A DNA stretch of 64,000 nucleotides. Origin: Pedobacter sp. W3I1 (GTDB taxonomy: Bacteria > Bacteroidota > Bacteroidia > Sphingobacteriales > Sphingobacteriaceae). The notes under the pieces are model-generated. The model searched no databases and had not been told where the DNA came from. It worked only from the letters and a program-made list of their open reading frames with translations. Both the position numbers and the translations under genes were made by a program. Shown piece after piece: positions 14,445 to 23,754 of this stretch; positions within the stretch are counted from its first letter, which is position 1, and the number at the start of each line of letters is the position of its first letter. The stretch covers positions 682,001 to 746,000 of the forward strand of contig NZ_JAUSXN010000001.1 of the NCBI RefSeq assembly GCF_030816015.1, read 5' to 3'.

Positions 14445-16952
14445 ATGAATAACTGGTTTAATAAAAATGGCATTCACTTAGCCATTATTGCATTTTTTGT
14501 AGTCATCACTTTTGCCTACTTCAGTCCTGTTTTGGTAGGTAAAGCCCCTGCGCAAAGCGATGTGATCCAATCGCAAGCGATGCAAAAGGAAATTATGGAC
14601 TTTAAAGAAAAGGATGGTAAGGCACCACTCTGGACCAACCAGATGTTTAGCGGTATGCCTGCCTATCAAATTTGGGTACCTTATGCCTATAATGGTGCTA
14701 CTTATGGAATTGCTTTAATTACCAAAGCCTTGCCAAATCCAACAGGTACAGTTCTTTTATTGCTTTTAGGGGCTTATTTCTTGTTTATTGTATTAAAGGT
14801 TAATCCCTGGTTAGCTGCGGCAGGTGCAATTGCGTTTACATTTACGATGTACAATTTTGTGTTAATTGCCAGCGGGCATAGTAGCAAGGCCCTGGCGATT
14901 GGTTTTTTCGCGCCAATAATAGCCAGTATATTGTTAACCCTAAGGGGCAGATATTGGTATGGAGCGAGTTTAACGGCGCTATTCTTAGCGCTTGAAATAA
15001 GAACTAACCACGTCCAAATGACATATTATTTGATGTTGGCTATTTTTATTTTTGTTATTGTAGAGTTTTACCAGGCATTTAAAAACAAAACCGTTTCAAA
15101 TCTATTAAGATCGTTCGCTTTTCTTGCTTTTTCGGTAGCTATCGCAATAATGATTAACGCCAGTTTGTTATGGTCTACCGCAGAATATGCGAAAGAAACA
15201 AACCGTGGCAAATCGAACCTAACCACTACAGAATCAGCACCAGCAGAAAAAGGGGCGGGCATGTCAAAAGAATATGCTTACCAATGGAGCCAAGGTGTTG
15301 GCGAAAGTTTTACCTTTTTAATTCCGGATTTATACGGAGGTGCTTCAGGAGTAGATAAGTTGGTGAAACCTGAAGGGAATATGTATAAAGCTGTTGCCGA
15401 AATTACAGGAGGAGACCCTACTCAAACCGCACAAGCGATCCAGCAATTGGGAGGGCAACTAAATATGCAACAGTATTGGGGTGAGAAACCATTTACCCAG
15501 GGAGGCTATTATTTCGGTGCAATTATCTGTTTCTTATTTGTTTTTGGCTTGTTCATTGTTCGTAGCCAGTTAAAATGGTGGATCCTGGCAACAACCGTTT
15601 TATTTATTTTACTTTCTTTTGGCCGCCACTTCCCGCTTGTAAGCGATTTATTCTTCGATTATTTCCCGCTTTATAATAAATTCAGAGCTGTTGAATCAAT
15701 TTTGGCCGTAGTTGGCTTAATGGTTCCGATATTAGCCATTTTAGGAATCAAAGAAATTCAGGATGGAGCTATAGACCAAAAGGTTTTGATCAGGAAATTA
15801 ACCTGGTCGGCTGCTATTACTGGTGGTTTTGCTTTAATTGTAGCCATCGTGCCTACACTGTTCTTCAGCTTTAAAGCATCAAACCATATGCAGATTGTGC
15901 AGGCTTTAACGCAGACTTTGCAAAATAATGCTGCCGTTGCGCAAAAGATAGCAAATGGATTAGTGGAAGATAGAATTGCAATAGGTCGTGCCGATGCTTT
16001 GCGTTCATTCTTTTTCGTGGTTATCGGTTTCGGAATCGTTTGGGCATTTATTACTAAGAAATTGAACTCACAACTGGCTTTAGGCTTGTTAGGGCTGGCT
16101 GTTTTGGTAGATATGTGGCAGGTAGACCGCAGGTATTTAAATAACCAAAACTTTGAATACAAAAAAACGGCTTCAGATTTTTTCAAACCAAGAGACGTTG
16201 ATAATTTTATTATGGCGGATAAAGATCCGAATTTCAGGGTATTTGATGCTTCCATAAATACTTTTAGCGACGCCAGCACCTCTAATTTTCATAAAACAAT
16301 TGGTGGTTACCATGCCGCTAAACTGAAACGTTATGATGAACTCATTCAGCATCAATTTACTAAAAGTGTTAACCAGGATGTTCTGGATATGTTAAATACG
16401 AAGTACATCATTACGCAGGATCAGCAAAACGGATCGTATAAAATGCAGCGTAATGCAACGGCTGCAGGTAATGCCTGGTTTGTACAAAGTGTGCAGTTTG
16501 CCAAAAACGCTGATGAAGAAATGAAAGCCATTAGCAGTTTTGATGCTAAAAAAGAAGCCATTGTTGATGAAAGCTTCAAAAATTCGATGGATACCAAGCG
16601 TTTGGGAACTGGGCAGGAAGGTTTTATTAAATTAACGAATTATAATCCTGATCATTTAACTTATGAATACTCAACCGCTAAAGATGTAATTGCAGTGTTT
16701 TCAGAAATCTATTATGATAAAGGTTGGAAAATGTATATCGATGGTGTTGAAAAGCCTTACTTCAGGGCAGATTACGTTTTACGTGCAGCGCAGTTAGAAG
16801 CTGGTAATCATAAACTTGAGTTTATTTTCCACCCAACATCGTATTATACCGGAGAGAAAATCTCTTTAGCAGGATCGATCTTATTGTTGGCCGGATTAGG
16901 TTTTGGCTTTTACTCAGAAGAAAAGAAGAAAAAGAAAGCTGTTAAGGCTTAA
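14445..16952 (+). CDS. YfhO family membrane protein (glycosyltransferase-like)
   Basis: An 835-aa protein of the YfhO family: an N-terminal membrane segment (residues 11-30), the loop with DVIQSQAMQKE and PLWTNQMFSGMPAY (about 39-75) that is conserved among GT-C-like proteins, about eleven further membrane spans to residue 550, a soluble region of about 230 residues, and one last span (SILLLAGLGFGFY) before a lysine-rich tail. YfhO proteins are thought to modify envelope polymers with sugars (lipoteichoic acid in Firmicutes); the role in Bacteroidota is not known. A strong terminator follows. Confidence 0.9.
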   Translation: MNNWFNKNGIHLAIIAFFVVITFAYFSPVLVGKAPAQSDVIQSQAMQKEIMDFKEKDGKAPLWTNQMFSGMPAYQIWVPYAYNGATYGIALITKALPNPTGTVLLLLLGAYFLFIVLKVNPWLAAAGAIAFTFTMYNFVLIASGHSSKALAIGFFAPIIASILLTLRGRYWYGASLTALFLALEIRTNHVQMTYYLMLAIFIFVIVEFYQAFKNKTVSNLLRSFAFLAFSVAIAIMINASLLWSTAEYAKETNRGKSNLTTTESAPAEKGAGMSKEYAYQWSQGVGESFTFLIPDLYGGASGVDKLVKPEGNMYKAVAEITGGDPTQTAQAIQQLGGQLNMQQYWGEKPFTQGGYYFGAIICFLFVFGLFIVRSQLKWWILATTVLFILLSFGRHFPLVSDLFFDYFPLYNKFRAVESILAVVGLMVPILAILGIKEIQDGAIDQKVLIRKLTWSAAITGGFALIVAIVPTLFFSFKASNHMQIVQALTQTLQNNAAVAQKIANGLVEDRIAIGRADALRSFFFVVIGFGIVWAFITKKLNSQLALGLLGLAVLVDMWQVDRRYLNNQNFEYKKTASDFFKPRDVDNFIMADKDPNFRVFDASINTFSDASTSNFHKTIGGYHAAKLKRYDELIQHQFTKSVNQDVLDMLNTKYIITQDQQNGSYKMQRNATAAGNAWFVQSVQFAKNADEEMKAISSFDAKKEAIVDESFKNSMDTKRLGTGQEGFIKLTNYNPDHLTYEYSTAKDVIAVFSEIYYDKGWKMYIDGVEKPYFRADYVLRAAQLEAGNHKLEFIFHPTSYYTGEKISLAGSILLLAGLGFGFYSEEKKKKKAVKA

Positions 16953-16972
16953 TATTTTCTTAGATAGATTAC

Positions 16973-17009
16973 ACCCCGCAAGATCAAAATCTTGCGGGGT
17001 TTTGTTTTT
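16973..17009 (+). terminator. Rho-independent terminator after YfhO
   Basis: A perfect 12-bp GC-rich stem, ACCCCGCAAGAT (16973-16984) with its complement at 16989-17000, loop CAAA, followed by TTTTGTTTTT. Confidence 0.92.
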
Positions 17010-17520
17010 AAGTTCTAAGTCGTTCACTCCCAGCAACTTATCATCTCTTCTTTTCTCCCGTCATTTCGAGCGGAGTGCAACGCAGTCGAGAACCCGAAGG
17101 CTCAGCGAAGCTAAATCTGTCCAGATAGATCTCTCCATTCCACTGCGTTCCAGTCGAGATGACGACCTTTCTTTTGGAATCCGTCAATGATTGCGCAGTC
17201 AAAAAATCTTTAAGATAAATTCACTGAGTACCTTGTGATTCTTGCCGTTCAAACTTGCGATCGTCCTCCTGAACTTGTTTCAGGATCTATAAGGTGCAAT
17301 CAACCCTAAGCTTTATTCAACAATCCAAAGTCGATATCACGCTACGTGTCATCCTGAGCTTAGTCGAAGTTCAAAGTCCTTAAGTCAATTAAGCTATTCT
17401 GCAATTAACCAGTTAACCAATTATACAAGTAACCATACTAATGAACTATTTAACAAATACTCCTCCTACGTCATTTTAACAATCTTTAGCAAATAGAATA
17501 ATAATTTAACAATGTCGTAA
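17010..17520. repeat. Repeat-filled intergenic region
   Basis: No gene seen. 17058-17165 is a full copy of the dispersed repeat: it begins GTCATTTCGAGCGGAGTG and ends in the opposite sense with GTTCCAGTCGAGATGACGAC, with AGATCTCTCC inside. Another phrase, CCTGAACTTGTTTCAGGAT (about 17269-17287), and CATCCTGAGCTTAGTCGAAG (about 17349-17368) are further members of the same set. Short tandem AACCAGTTAACCAATTA lies near 17407-17423. Confidence 0.6.
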
Positions 17521-17522
17521 CA

Positions 17523-17551
17523 TTTGTTTGATATACAGAGTCTTACCTTTG
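17523..17551 (+). promoter_or_regulatory. Promoter of the 31-aa membrane ORF
   Basis: TTTG (17523-17526), 17-base spacer, TACCTTTG (17544-17551, perfect TAnnTTTG), then 18 bases to the ATG at 17570. Both elements and a suitable distance to the ORF are present. Confidence 0.55.
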
Positions 17552-17569
17552 TAATGTAAATCAGATGAT

Positions 17570-17665
17570 ATGTTAGAATCATTCTTTGCCGTGTGTTTAT
17601 TAATTGTTGTACTTTATTTCTTTAGCCCCTTTGAGGTAAAACTCGATGAGGAAGAGGAGTGGTAA
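17570..17665 (+). CDS. 31-aa small membrane protein, undescribed
   Basis: A short ORF, ATG at 17570 to TAA at 17665, encoding one hydrophobic segment (about residues 5-20, FFAVCLLIVVLYFF) and a short acidic tail KLDEEEEW. It is preceded at the right distance by a good promoter. I do not recognise a family. The residue pattern (a single membrane helix with an acidic cytoplasmic tail) is typical of small regulatory or assembly subunits of membrane complexes. It lies 71 bases upstream of the LpxH-like gene and could be co-transcribed with it. Confidence 0.5.
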   Translation: MLESFFAVCLLIVVLYFFSPFEVKLDEEEEW

Positions 17666-17736
17666 CACAACTAATTTATCTCTAAACTGCTTTAACCGAG
17701 CGGTAATAAGATCTTTCCCCCTAAAATTTCCCGTTT

Positions 17737-18591
17737 ATGGATAAAAGAAATGTCGATGTAGTCGTGATATCCGATGTACATTTAGGCACCTATGGTTGCC
17801 ATGCAAAAGAACTTCTAAAATATCTGAAGAGCATAAAGCCAAAAACGTTGATCTTAAACGGCGATATCATCGATATCTGGCAGTTCAGCAAAAGTTATTG
17901 GCCCGAATCGCACATGAAAGTGATCCGTAAACTGATGAAATTCGTGTCAGAAGGTGTGCAGGTTCACTACCTGACCGGGAATCATGATGAGATGCTCCGC
18001 AAGTTTGATGGTATGGAAATGGGGACTTTCCACCTTCAGAATAAGTTAATCTTAGAACTGGATGGTAAAAAAGCATGGTTTTTTCATGGTGATGTTTTCG
18101 ATGTAACCATGCAACATTCTAAATGGCTGGCTAAACTTGGCGCGGTTGGCTATGATACGCTTATCCTCATTAATAGTTTTGTAAACTGGATACTCACCGC
18201 ATTTGGAAGAGAAAAGATGAGTTTTTCGAAAAAAATCAAAGCTAAATTTAAAGATGCTGTAAAGTTTATAAACAGTTTTGAGCAAACAGCAGCAGAACTG
18301 GCTATCGAAAAAGGGTATCAGTATGTCGTTTGTGGTCATATTCATCAGGCTGAGCAACGCGAAATTGCTACCGAAGATGGTAAAGTGCTTTACCTGAACA
18401 GTGGCGATTGGGTAGAAAGTTTAACCGCTTTAGAATATGAAAACAAAAACTGGACGGTTTTTAAATACGAGCATCAGCATTTTACGAAAGATGAATTGGA
18501 TGAAGGAATCCTTTCTGATGCCGAGGATTTAAAAAGTAAACTGGACATAAATATTCTTTTACAGAATATAAAATATGAAATTGCCCAATAA
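17737..18591 (+). CDS. UDP-2,3-diacylglucosamine diphosphatase-like metallophosphoesterase
   Basis: A 284-aa calcineurin-type phosphoesterase with the full set of metal motifs: DVHLG (residues 13-17), GDIIDIW (42-48), GNHDE (about 81-85), FHGDVFD (about 111-117) and GHIHQ (about 199-203). This is the LpxH/YbbF-like group found in Bacteroidota, which cuts UDP-2,3-diacylglucosamine to lipid X in lipid A synthesis; the exact substrate is inferred from the family. It should act at the inner face of the cytoplasmic membrane. The glycosyltransferase gene follows after 20 bases, so they probably share a transcript. Confidence 0.8.
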   Translation: MDKRNVDVVVISDVHLGTYGCHAKELLKYLKSIKPKTLILNGDIIDIWQFSKSYWPESHMKVIRKLMKFVSEGVQVHYLTGNHDEMLRKFDGMEMGTFHLQNKLILELDGKKAWFFHGDVFDVTMQHSKWLAKLGAVGYDTLILINSFVNWILTAFGREKMSFSKKIKAKFKDAVKFINSFEQTAAELAIEKGYQYVVCGHIHQAEQREIATEDGKVLYLNSGDWVESLTALEYENKNWTVFKYEHQHFTKDELDEGILSDAEDLKSKLDINILLQNIKYEIAQ

Positions 18592-18611
18592 TTTATGATA
18601 TTCGGGCATAA

Positions 18612-19601
18612 ATGAAGATACTTTACGCAATACAGGGAACAGGTAACGGTCATATCAGTAGGGCGAGGGAAATTATCCCTTTGCTTCAGCAGTATGGCGA
18701 ATTGGATATTTTAGTAAGTGGAACACAGGCCGATGTGAAACTCAGTCAGCCCGTAAAATACCAGTTACATGGCTTCAGTTTTATTTTTGGAAAAAAAGGT
18801 GGTGTAGACCATTTTAAAACATGGCTGAACATGAATCTTTTCCGCTTTAGGAAAGATATGAAGCAGCTGCCGCTTAAAGAGTACAATTTAATCGTTAACG
18901 ATTTTGAACCTGTAAGCGCCTGGGCCTGTAAGCTGCAGGGCATAGAATGTGTGTCATTGAGCCATCAGGCTGCATTTAAATCTAAAAAAGTACCCCGCCC
19001 AAGAACTTTAGATTGGGGGAAGCTTATTTTGAGCCGCTATGCACCTACCAAATACCACATTGGCTTTCATTTCGATCGTTACGATAGCTTTATCCATACT
19101 CCGGTAATCAGGGCAGAGATCCGAAACCTGAAAAGTGAAAATTTAGGACATTATACGGTCTATCTTCCAGCCATTGACGATAAACGTTTGGTAAAGCTCT
19201 TTACACAGCTACCTGATATTACATGGCAGGTTTTTTCTAAACACAGTAAAGTTGCCTACCAGGAAGGGAACGTTTTTGTGGAGCCTGTTAACAACGAAAA
19301 ATTTAATAAAAGTCTGGCCACTTGTGAAGGTTTGTTTACCGGCGGTGGTTTCGAAGGCCCCGCAGAAGCACTTTATTTAAAGAAAAAGTTGCTGGTTGCG
19401 CCTATGCGTTTTCAGTTTGAACAACAATGTAATGCCTATGCCTTAAAACAGTTTGGGTTGCCTGTGATTTGGGGAAGTACCAGAAACTGGTTGCCTATTA
19501 TCAAAAACTGGATAGAAAATCCGCAACAGCATGAGTTTAATTTTCCGGATGAAACTGCCCAAATAATTGATGATATGGTGAAGAAATATGCCAGGGTTTA
19601 G
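18612..19601 (+). CDS. Glycosyltransferase family protein (GT28-like fold)
   Basis: A 329-aa GT-B type protein. The N-terminus ILYAIQGTGNGHISRAREI (residues 3-21) is the acceptor-side loop of MGT/GT28-like enzymes, and the C-terminal FTGGGFEGPAEALYLKKKLLVAP (about 236-258) is the donor-binding loop. The group is annotated as Glyco_trans_1_3 and is widespread in Bacteroidota; donor and acceptor are unknown. It follows the LpxH-like gene by 20 bases, which suggests a link to lipid A or another glycolipid. Confidence 0.75.
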   Translation: MKILYAIQGTGNGHISRAREIIPLLQQYGELDILVSGTQADVKLSQPVKYQLHGFSFIFGKKGGVDHFKTWLNMNLFRFRKDMKQLPLKEYNLIVNDFEPVSAWACKLQGIECVSLSHQAAFKSKKVPRPRTLDWGKLILSRYAPTKYHIGFHFDRYDSFIHTPVIRAEIRNLKSENLGHYTVYLPAIDDKRLVKLFTQLPDITWQVFSKHSKVAYQEGNVFVEPVNNEKFNKSLATCEGLFTGGGFEGPAEALYLKKKLLVAPMRFQFEQQCNAYALKQFGLPVIWGSTRNWLPIIKNWIENPQQHEFNFPDETAQIIDDMVKKYARV

Positions 19602-20424
19602 TTTTTAGTCCTGAGTCTTAAGTCGGCAGTCTTGAGTCCAAAGTCGATTCCCTCGGATTGTCATCCTGAGGAGTAATTTATTTTATCCCCTCGAGATACC
19701 GTCATTTCGAGCGAAGTGCAACGCATTCGAGAAATCTGCCTAGATAGATCTCTCTCCTGAAAGTTCGGGACTGCGCTTCAGTCGAGAGGACGACGATTCT
19801 ATCAGAATCTGTCAATTATAGCGTAGCCGAAGGATCTCTATGATGAACCTACTCACCAGCGTTAGCTGTTTGATTTGGAAATGAATGCTAGTAGCTTTTG
19901 GCTTGTACAGCCCCGTCATTCGTAATTTAGTGGCGATTCATCGGTAAAGTATCGGGGCTGTCGCTACTCCCGGGTTTATTTAACGCAGAGCAGCACTTTT
20001 GGGCATGGTTAGCTACATCACCTATTAGAATTTTCTATAACATTTCTTCTTTTTACCTACCAAACGGTCTTCGACTCCGCTCAGACTGACAAATCTTTGA
20101 GTATATTTTAATCTTTCGGCTTATTCTAATTCGTGACACAATACTGCGTCATCTAAACCTGACAGGAGCGGGCACCGAACGTAGTGAGGTAAAGCGGATG
20201 GCAGGGCTGGTTGAAGCGATACAAACAGGAACCTGCTTTTCTAAAAATACAGAGCCATTCTTTTGTTTTTGCCTACAAAAAGGCCTTCGACTCTGCTCAG
20301 ACAGACAGCTTTATGGATGTCTTTAATTTTCCTTTTATCCATCAAACGGTCTTCGACTCCGCTCAGACTGACAAACCTTTTGATATATTTTATAAGGTAG
20401 ATGACCGCATGAACCTTGTTTTTT
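19602..20424. repeat. Repeat-rich intergenic region
   Basis: No convincing gene. It begins with the phrase set GTCCTGAGTCTTAAGTC / AGTCTTGAGTCCAAAGTC (19606-19645). 19690-19795 is a copy of the dispersed repeat (GTCATTTCGAGCGAAGTG to CTTCAGTCGAGAGGACGAC). 19907-19915 ACAGCCCCG pairs with 19953-19961. The phrase CTTCGACTCCGCTCAGACTGACA occurs near 20069 and 20350, and a variant CTTCGACTCTGCTCAGACAG near 20285. A 71-codon frame at 20211-20426 is made of these phrases and is not a gene. Confidence 0.6.
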
Positions 20425-20530
20425 AGTCTTTAAGCTTTGGTCTTTCCGCTATACGCCCAACGCTTACTGCCCTCCGCTTTGGTCTTTAAGCTTTGGTCTT
20501 TCCGCTCAGCGCTTACCGCCCTCCGCTCTT
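20425..20530. repeat. Two-copy tandem repeat
   Basis: Two copies of a unit of about 50-55 bases: AGTCTTTAAGCTTTGG then TCTTTCCGCT then CGCTTACTGCCCTCCGCTT (20425-20480), repeated from 20481 with GGTCTTTAAGCTTTGG, TCTTTCCGCT, GCTTACCGCCCTCCGCT. It ends 60 bases before the DUF6427 gene. Confidence 0.7.
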
Positions 20531-20589
20531 TATCTTTCTTCTGCTACTGTTAAATTATTTTCTTTACTTTGCCTACTCTTTAAAAAGGC

Positions 20590-21570
20590 ATGATTAATCA
20601 GTTTAGAAAGCTAAATCCAATTAACCTCGTATTCTTGCTGGCATACACGTTCTTTCTGCGCATTGCCATTTTTCATGAAACGCACGAGAAGCTGAATTTT
20701 GATTTTTTGGAGCCATTTGCCCGATTGCTGATTAATATAGATTTAGACAATGCCTTTACGCCATATACCAATATTTTTATTGCAGCACTTTTGGTTTATG
20801 TACAGGCGCTAATTTTCAACCGGGTTGTCAATAATCATAATTTATTGGCCAAACCCAGTTTCCTTCCTGGCCTGATGTTTATTACCGGAACAAGCTTGTT
20901 TATGCCTTTTATGATTTTGAGTCCGGCATTGTTGTGCAACTTTCTGCTGATTTGGATTATAGATAAGTTTTTAAAACTGGGTAAAAGTGCCAACGCCATA
21001 ACCACTGTTTTCGATATCGGGATGATTATTGGGGTTGGAACATTAATCTATTTTCCGTTTATGGCCATGTTGCTCATGATCTTTTTAGCGTTGTTGCTTT
21101 TTAGATCGTTTAACTGGCGCGAATGGGTAGCGGGCTTAATTGGCTTTATTACGGTTTTCTTTTTTCTGGCCGTATTTTATTATTGGAAAGATAATTTAAG
21201 CTCGTTTTATCAGATCTGGAAGCCATTAGGCAATAAGTTTCCTTCGGTTTTTAAAATCAACTATAACGACTACCTGGTGCTGATTCCGGTAACGGTAATT
21301 ATCATACTGGCATCGCTACAGCTCCGCGAAAATTTCTTCAGGAGTTTTATCAGTACGAGGAAAAGTTTTCAGCTGTTGTTTTTCATGTTTATTATTTCTG
21401 CAGCTAGTTTTTACCTTAAACCAGATTTCAGGACATGGCATTTCTTACTCTGTGTACCACCTGGATCGGTACTGTTAGCCTACTATTTTAGCAATGCCAA
21501 AAAACGTTGGTTTTACGAAACATTGTTCGTTTTATTTGTGCTTTCTATACAGTATTTTCTGTTTGTTTAA
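20590..21570 (+). CDS. DUF6427 family membrane protein
   Basis: A 326-aa polytopic protein with about nine hydrophobic segments beginning LNPINLVFLLAYTFFLRIAIF. This matches DUF6427, a Bacteroidota family with no known function. The loop WREWVAGLIGF (about residues 177-187) and the C-terminal KKRWFYETLFVLF are typical. No soluble domain or catalytic motif is visible. The 155 bases to coaX hold no other gene; weak promoter-like TACTTTG occurs before the start at about 20562. Confidence 0.75.
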   Translation: MINQFRKLNPINLVFLLAYTFFLRIAIFHETHEKLNFDFLEPFARLLINIDLDNAFTPYTNIFIAALLVYVQALIFNRVVNNHNLLAKPSFLPGLMFITGTSLFMPFMILSPALLCNFLLIWIIDKFLKLGKSANAITTVFDIGMIIGVGTLIYFPFMAMLLMIFLALLLFRSFNWREWVAGLIGFITVFFFLAVFYYWKDNLSSFYQIWKPLGNKFPSVFKINYNDYLVLIPVTVIIILASLQLRENFFRSFISTRKSFQLLFFMFIISAASFYLKPDFRTWHFLLCVPPGSVLLAYYFSNAKKRWFYETLFVLFVLSIQYFLFV

Positions 21571-21725
21571 CCTTTTTTAACAAATAACTAGAACGAAACT
21601 TAACAAAGATTAATAGCTTTGTGCATGATTTTAGAATTAAAGCTTTTTTAGTTTTAATCAAGATGGATAAAAAATGGGATCATTGGAATTGCTAAGAACA
21701 TATTATTTGCAGTGGGAGATTTTAA

Positions 21726-22460
21726 ATGCGTAGCCTAAGCATTGATATTGGAAATTCTGCTGTTAAGGTTGCGGTTTTTGCAAATCAGGAAATTGTTCAT
21801 CATCAGCGTTTCAATAAAATTGGAATACTTGATCTGGCTCAATTGATTGAGAAGTTTTCGCCTGCGAAATCCATTATCAGCAGTGTTAGCCAGGAAATTG
21901 GACCATTAGAAGTATTTTTAAAAAAGCATACCGGGTATATCCGTTTTTCAACCATGTTGACGAATGGCGTACAAAACAGATATAAAACGCCGGTTACTTT
22001 AGGACTCGATAGGTGGGCTGCTATTTTGGGTGCAAATGGCTTACATCCAACAAATGCAAGTTTGGTGGTTGATGCAGGTACCTGTATTACTTACGATGTT
22101 TTAACGAGCTCGAAGGAATATTTTGGTGGAAGTATAAGCCCGGGCATTAAAATGCGTTTTAAGGCTGTGCACGAATTTACGGGCCGTTTGCCTTTGGTAG
22201 AGTGGGATGCAAATGAAGATATTGTAGAAGGTACGGATACACCATCGGCAATCAAAAACGGCGTTTTACAAGGAATAATAAACGAAATTGAAGGCTTTAT
22301 TGCCCTAAATAATAAAAAAGAAAGTGCTCTGAAGGTAATTATAACGGGGGGTGATGCTAATTTTTTGTATAAACAATTACAAAACAGCATCTTTGCGCCT
22401 CAAATTATAAAAGATCCTTACTTAGTATTAAAAGGATTAAATGAAGCTATTGCAGATTAA
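21726..22460 (+). CDS. coaX: Type III pantothenate kinase
   Basis: A 244-aa CoaX, which phosphorylates pantothenate in the first step of coenzyme A synthesis, is insensitive to CoA feedback and needs a monovalent cation. The ASKHA-fold motifs are present: DIGNSAVKVAVF (residues 6-17), GLDRWAAILGA (about 97-107), VVDAGTCITYD (about 113-123) and GGSISPGIKMRF (about 132-143). The length is normal. The outer-membrane protein gene begins 1 base after the stop codon, so the two are co-transcribed with lptC; that order is common in Bacteroidota. Confidence 0.95.
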   Translation: MRSLSIDIGNSAVKVAVFANQEIVHHQRFNKIGILDLAQLIEKFSPAKSIISSVSQEIGPLEVFLKKHTGYIRFSTMLTNGVQNRYKTPVTLGLDRWAAILGANGLHPTNASLVVDAGTCITYDVLTSSKEYFGGSISPGIKMRFKAVHEFTGRLPLVEWDANEDIVEGTDTPSAIKNGVLQGIINEIEGFIALNNKKESALKVIITGGDANFLYKQLQNSIFAPQIIKDPYLVLKGLNEAIAD

Positions 22461-22461
22461 A

Positions 22462-23754
22462 ATGTACAAAAGAATAAATTATATTGCAGCCATACTCGTT
22501 CTAGTTTGTGGTTTAAGTGCGCAGGCACAGGTTACCACTTCATCACCATATTCAAGATATGGACTTGGAAATATAAAAGGATCTTTGTTGCCTCAGCTGA
22601 GAGCAATGGGTGGAATTTCTACCGCAGTAGGTAAAGTAACCGGGTTCAATTATATCAATATGCAAAACCCAGCATCTTATGCCGGAATAACTTTAACCAC
22701 TATTGATGTGGGTATGAGCGCTGGTTTAACCAGTCTTTCGCGAAGCAATTTAAAGGAAACGAGTTTCAATTCTACTTTTAGTCATTTGGCATTCGCGGCT
22801 CCGGTTACCAGGAGATCGGCCCTGAGTTTTGGTATTTTACCTTACTCAGATCTAGGTTATTCTTACAGAAACACGACCAAAGTTGATACAACTACTTTAG
22901 ATCAGCTTTATGAAGGCGAAGGTGGCTTATCAAAAGCTTACCTGGGGTACGGCTATCGTTTTGGGGATCATTTAAGAATTGGTGGTAACTTAGAATATAT
23001 TTTTGGTAATCTCCAAACTACGCGTGCTACCGAATTTCAATCGGTAGGGGCTTATAACGCTAAACTTCAAAATAAAAACAGCGTTGGTGGTATAAATTAT
23101 TCTTATGGCATCCAGTACGATTTTAACATCGGTAAAAAAACAATTATGACCCTGGGTTATTCTGGAAGTACATCCGGGAAAATAAATTCAACACAAACTT
23201 CTTTTGCTACGTTCTACACAAGAGATCAAAGTGGTAATGAAAACCCTGCAGCCGATACGTTAAATATCGCGAATAACGGAAAATCTAATCTTACCCTACC
23301 GTTAACGCATAATCTTGGGATCTCTATCCAGCAAAATGATAAGTGGATGATTGGTGCCGATTTTAGAATGGGTAAATGGTCTGCAACCAGTATCAATAAT
23401 GTAAACCAGGGCCTGCAAGATAGCTGGGGCGCTTCATTGGGTGGCCAGTGGACGCCAGATGCATTTTCTTACAACAGTTATATGAAACGTGTAGACTATC
23501 GCATTGGTTTTAATTACGATAAAACTTATATCAAGATCGGTAATCAGGATATCAAACAAATGGGTGCATCGTTAGGTTTTGGCTTCCCGCTACCTACTGC
23601 TAATGGCGGTACTGCATTTTATAAAATCAATTTTACAACAGAAGTTGGACAAAGAGGAACATTAACCAATAATCTGGTTAAAGAGCAGTATATTAATTTC
23701 CACTTAGGTTTTACCCTGAACGATACCTGGTTTCGTAAGTATCGTGTAGACTAA
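22462..23754 (+). CDS. Outer-membrane beta-barrel protein
   Basis: A 430-aa protein from the ATG at 22462 (MYKRINY); the frame extends 7 codons upstream into coaX. A signal peptide (residues 1-23, ending SAQAQ) is followed by alternating amphipathic strands and the early motif SSPYSRYGLGN, seen in Bacteroidota barrel proteins placed between coaX and lptC. The C-terminal strand LGFTLNDTWFRKYRVD is typical of a barrel end. A FadL/OMPP1-like transport role is possible but not shown. The stop codon overlaps the lptC start by one base. Confidence 0.75.
   Translation: MYKRINYIAAILVLVCGLSAQAQVTTSSPYSRYGLGNIKGSLLPQLRAMGGISTAVGKVTGFNYINMQNPASYAGITLTTIDVGMSAGLTSLSRSNLKETSFNSTFSHLAFAAPVTRRSALSFGILPYSDLGYSYRNTTKVDTTTLDQLYEGEGGLSKAYLGYGYRFGDHLRIGGNLEYIFGNLQTTRATEFQSVGAYNAKLQNKNSVGGINYSYGIQYDFNIGKKTIMTLGYSGSTSGKINSTQTSFATFYTRDQSGNENPAADTLNIANNGKSNLTLPLTHNLGISIQQNDKWMIGADFRMGKWSATSINNVNQGLQDSWGASLGGQWTPDAFSYNSYMKRVDYRIGFNYDKTYIKIGNQDIKQMGASLGFGFPLPTANGGTAFYKINFTTEVGQRGTLTNNLVKEQYINFHLGFTLNDTWFRKYRVD

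Noticed and set aside
15758..16279. 173-codon frame antisense to the YfhO gene
   Set aside because: No start signal or domain; the plus-strand gene is clearly real.
20211..20426. 71-codon frame in the 19.6-20.6 kb spacer
   Set aside because: It is built from copies of the CTTCGACTC(C/T)GCTCAGAC repeat phrase; low protein-like character.
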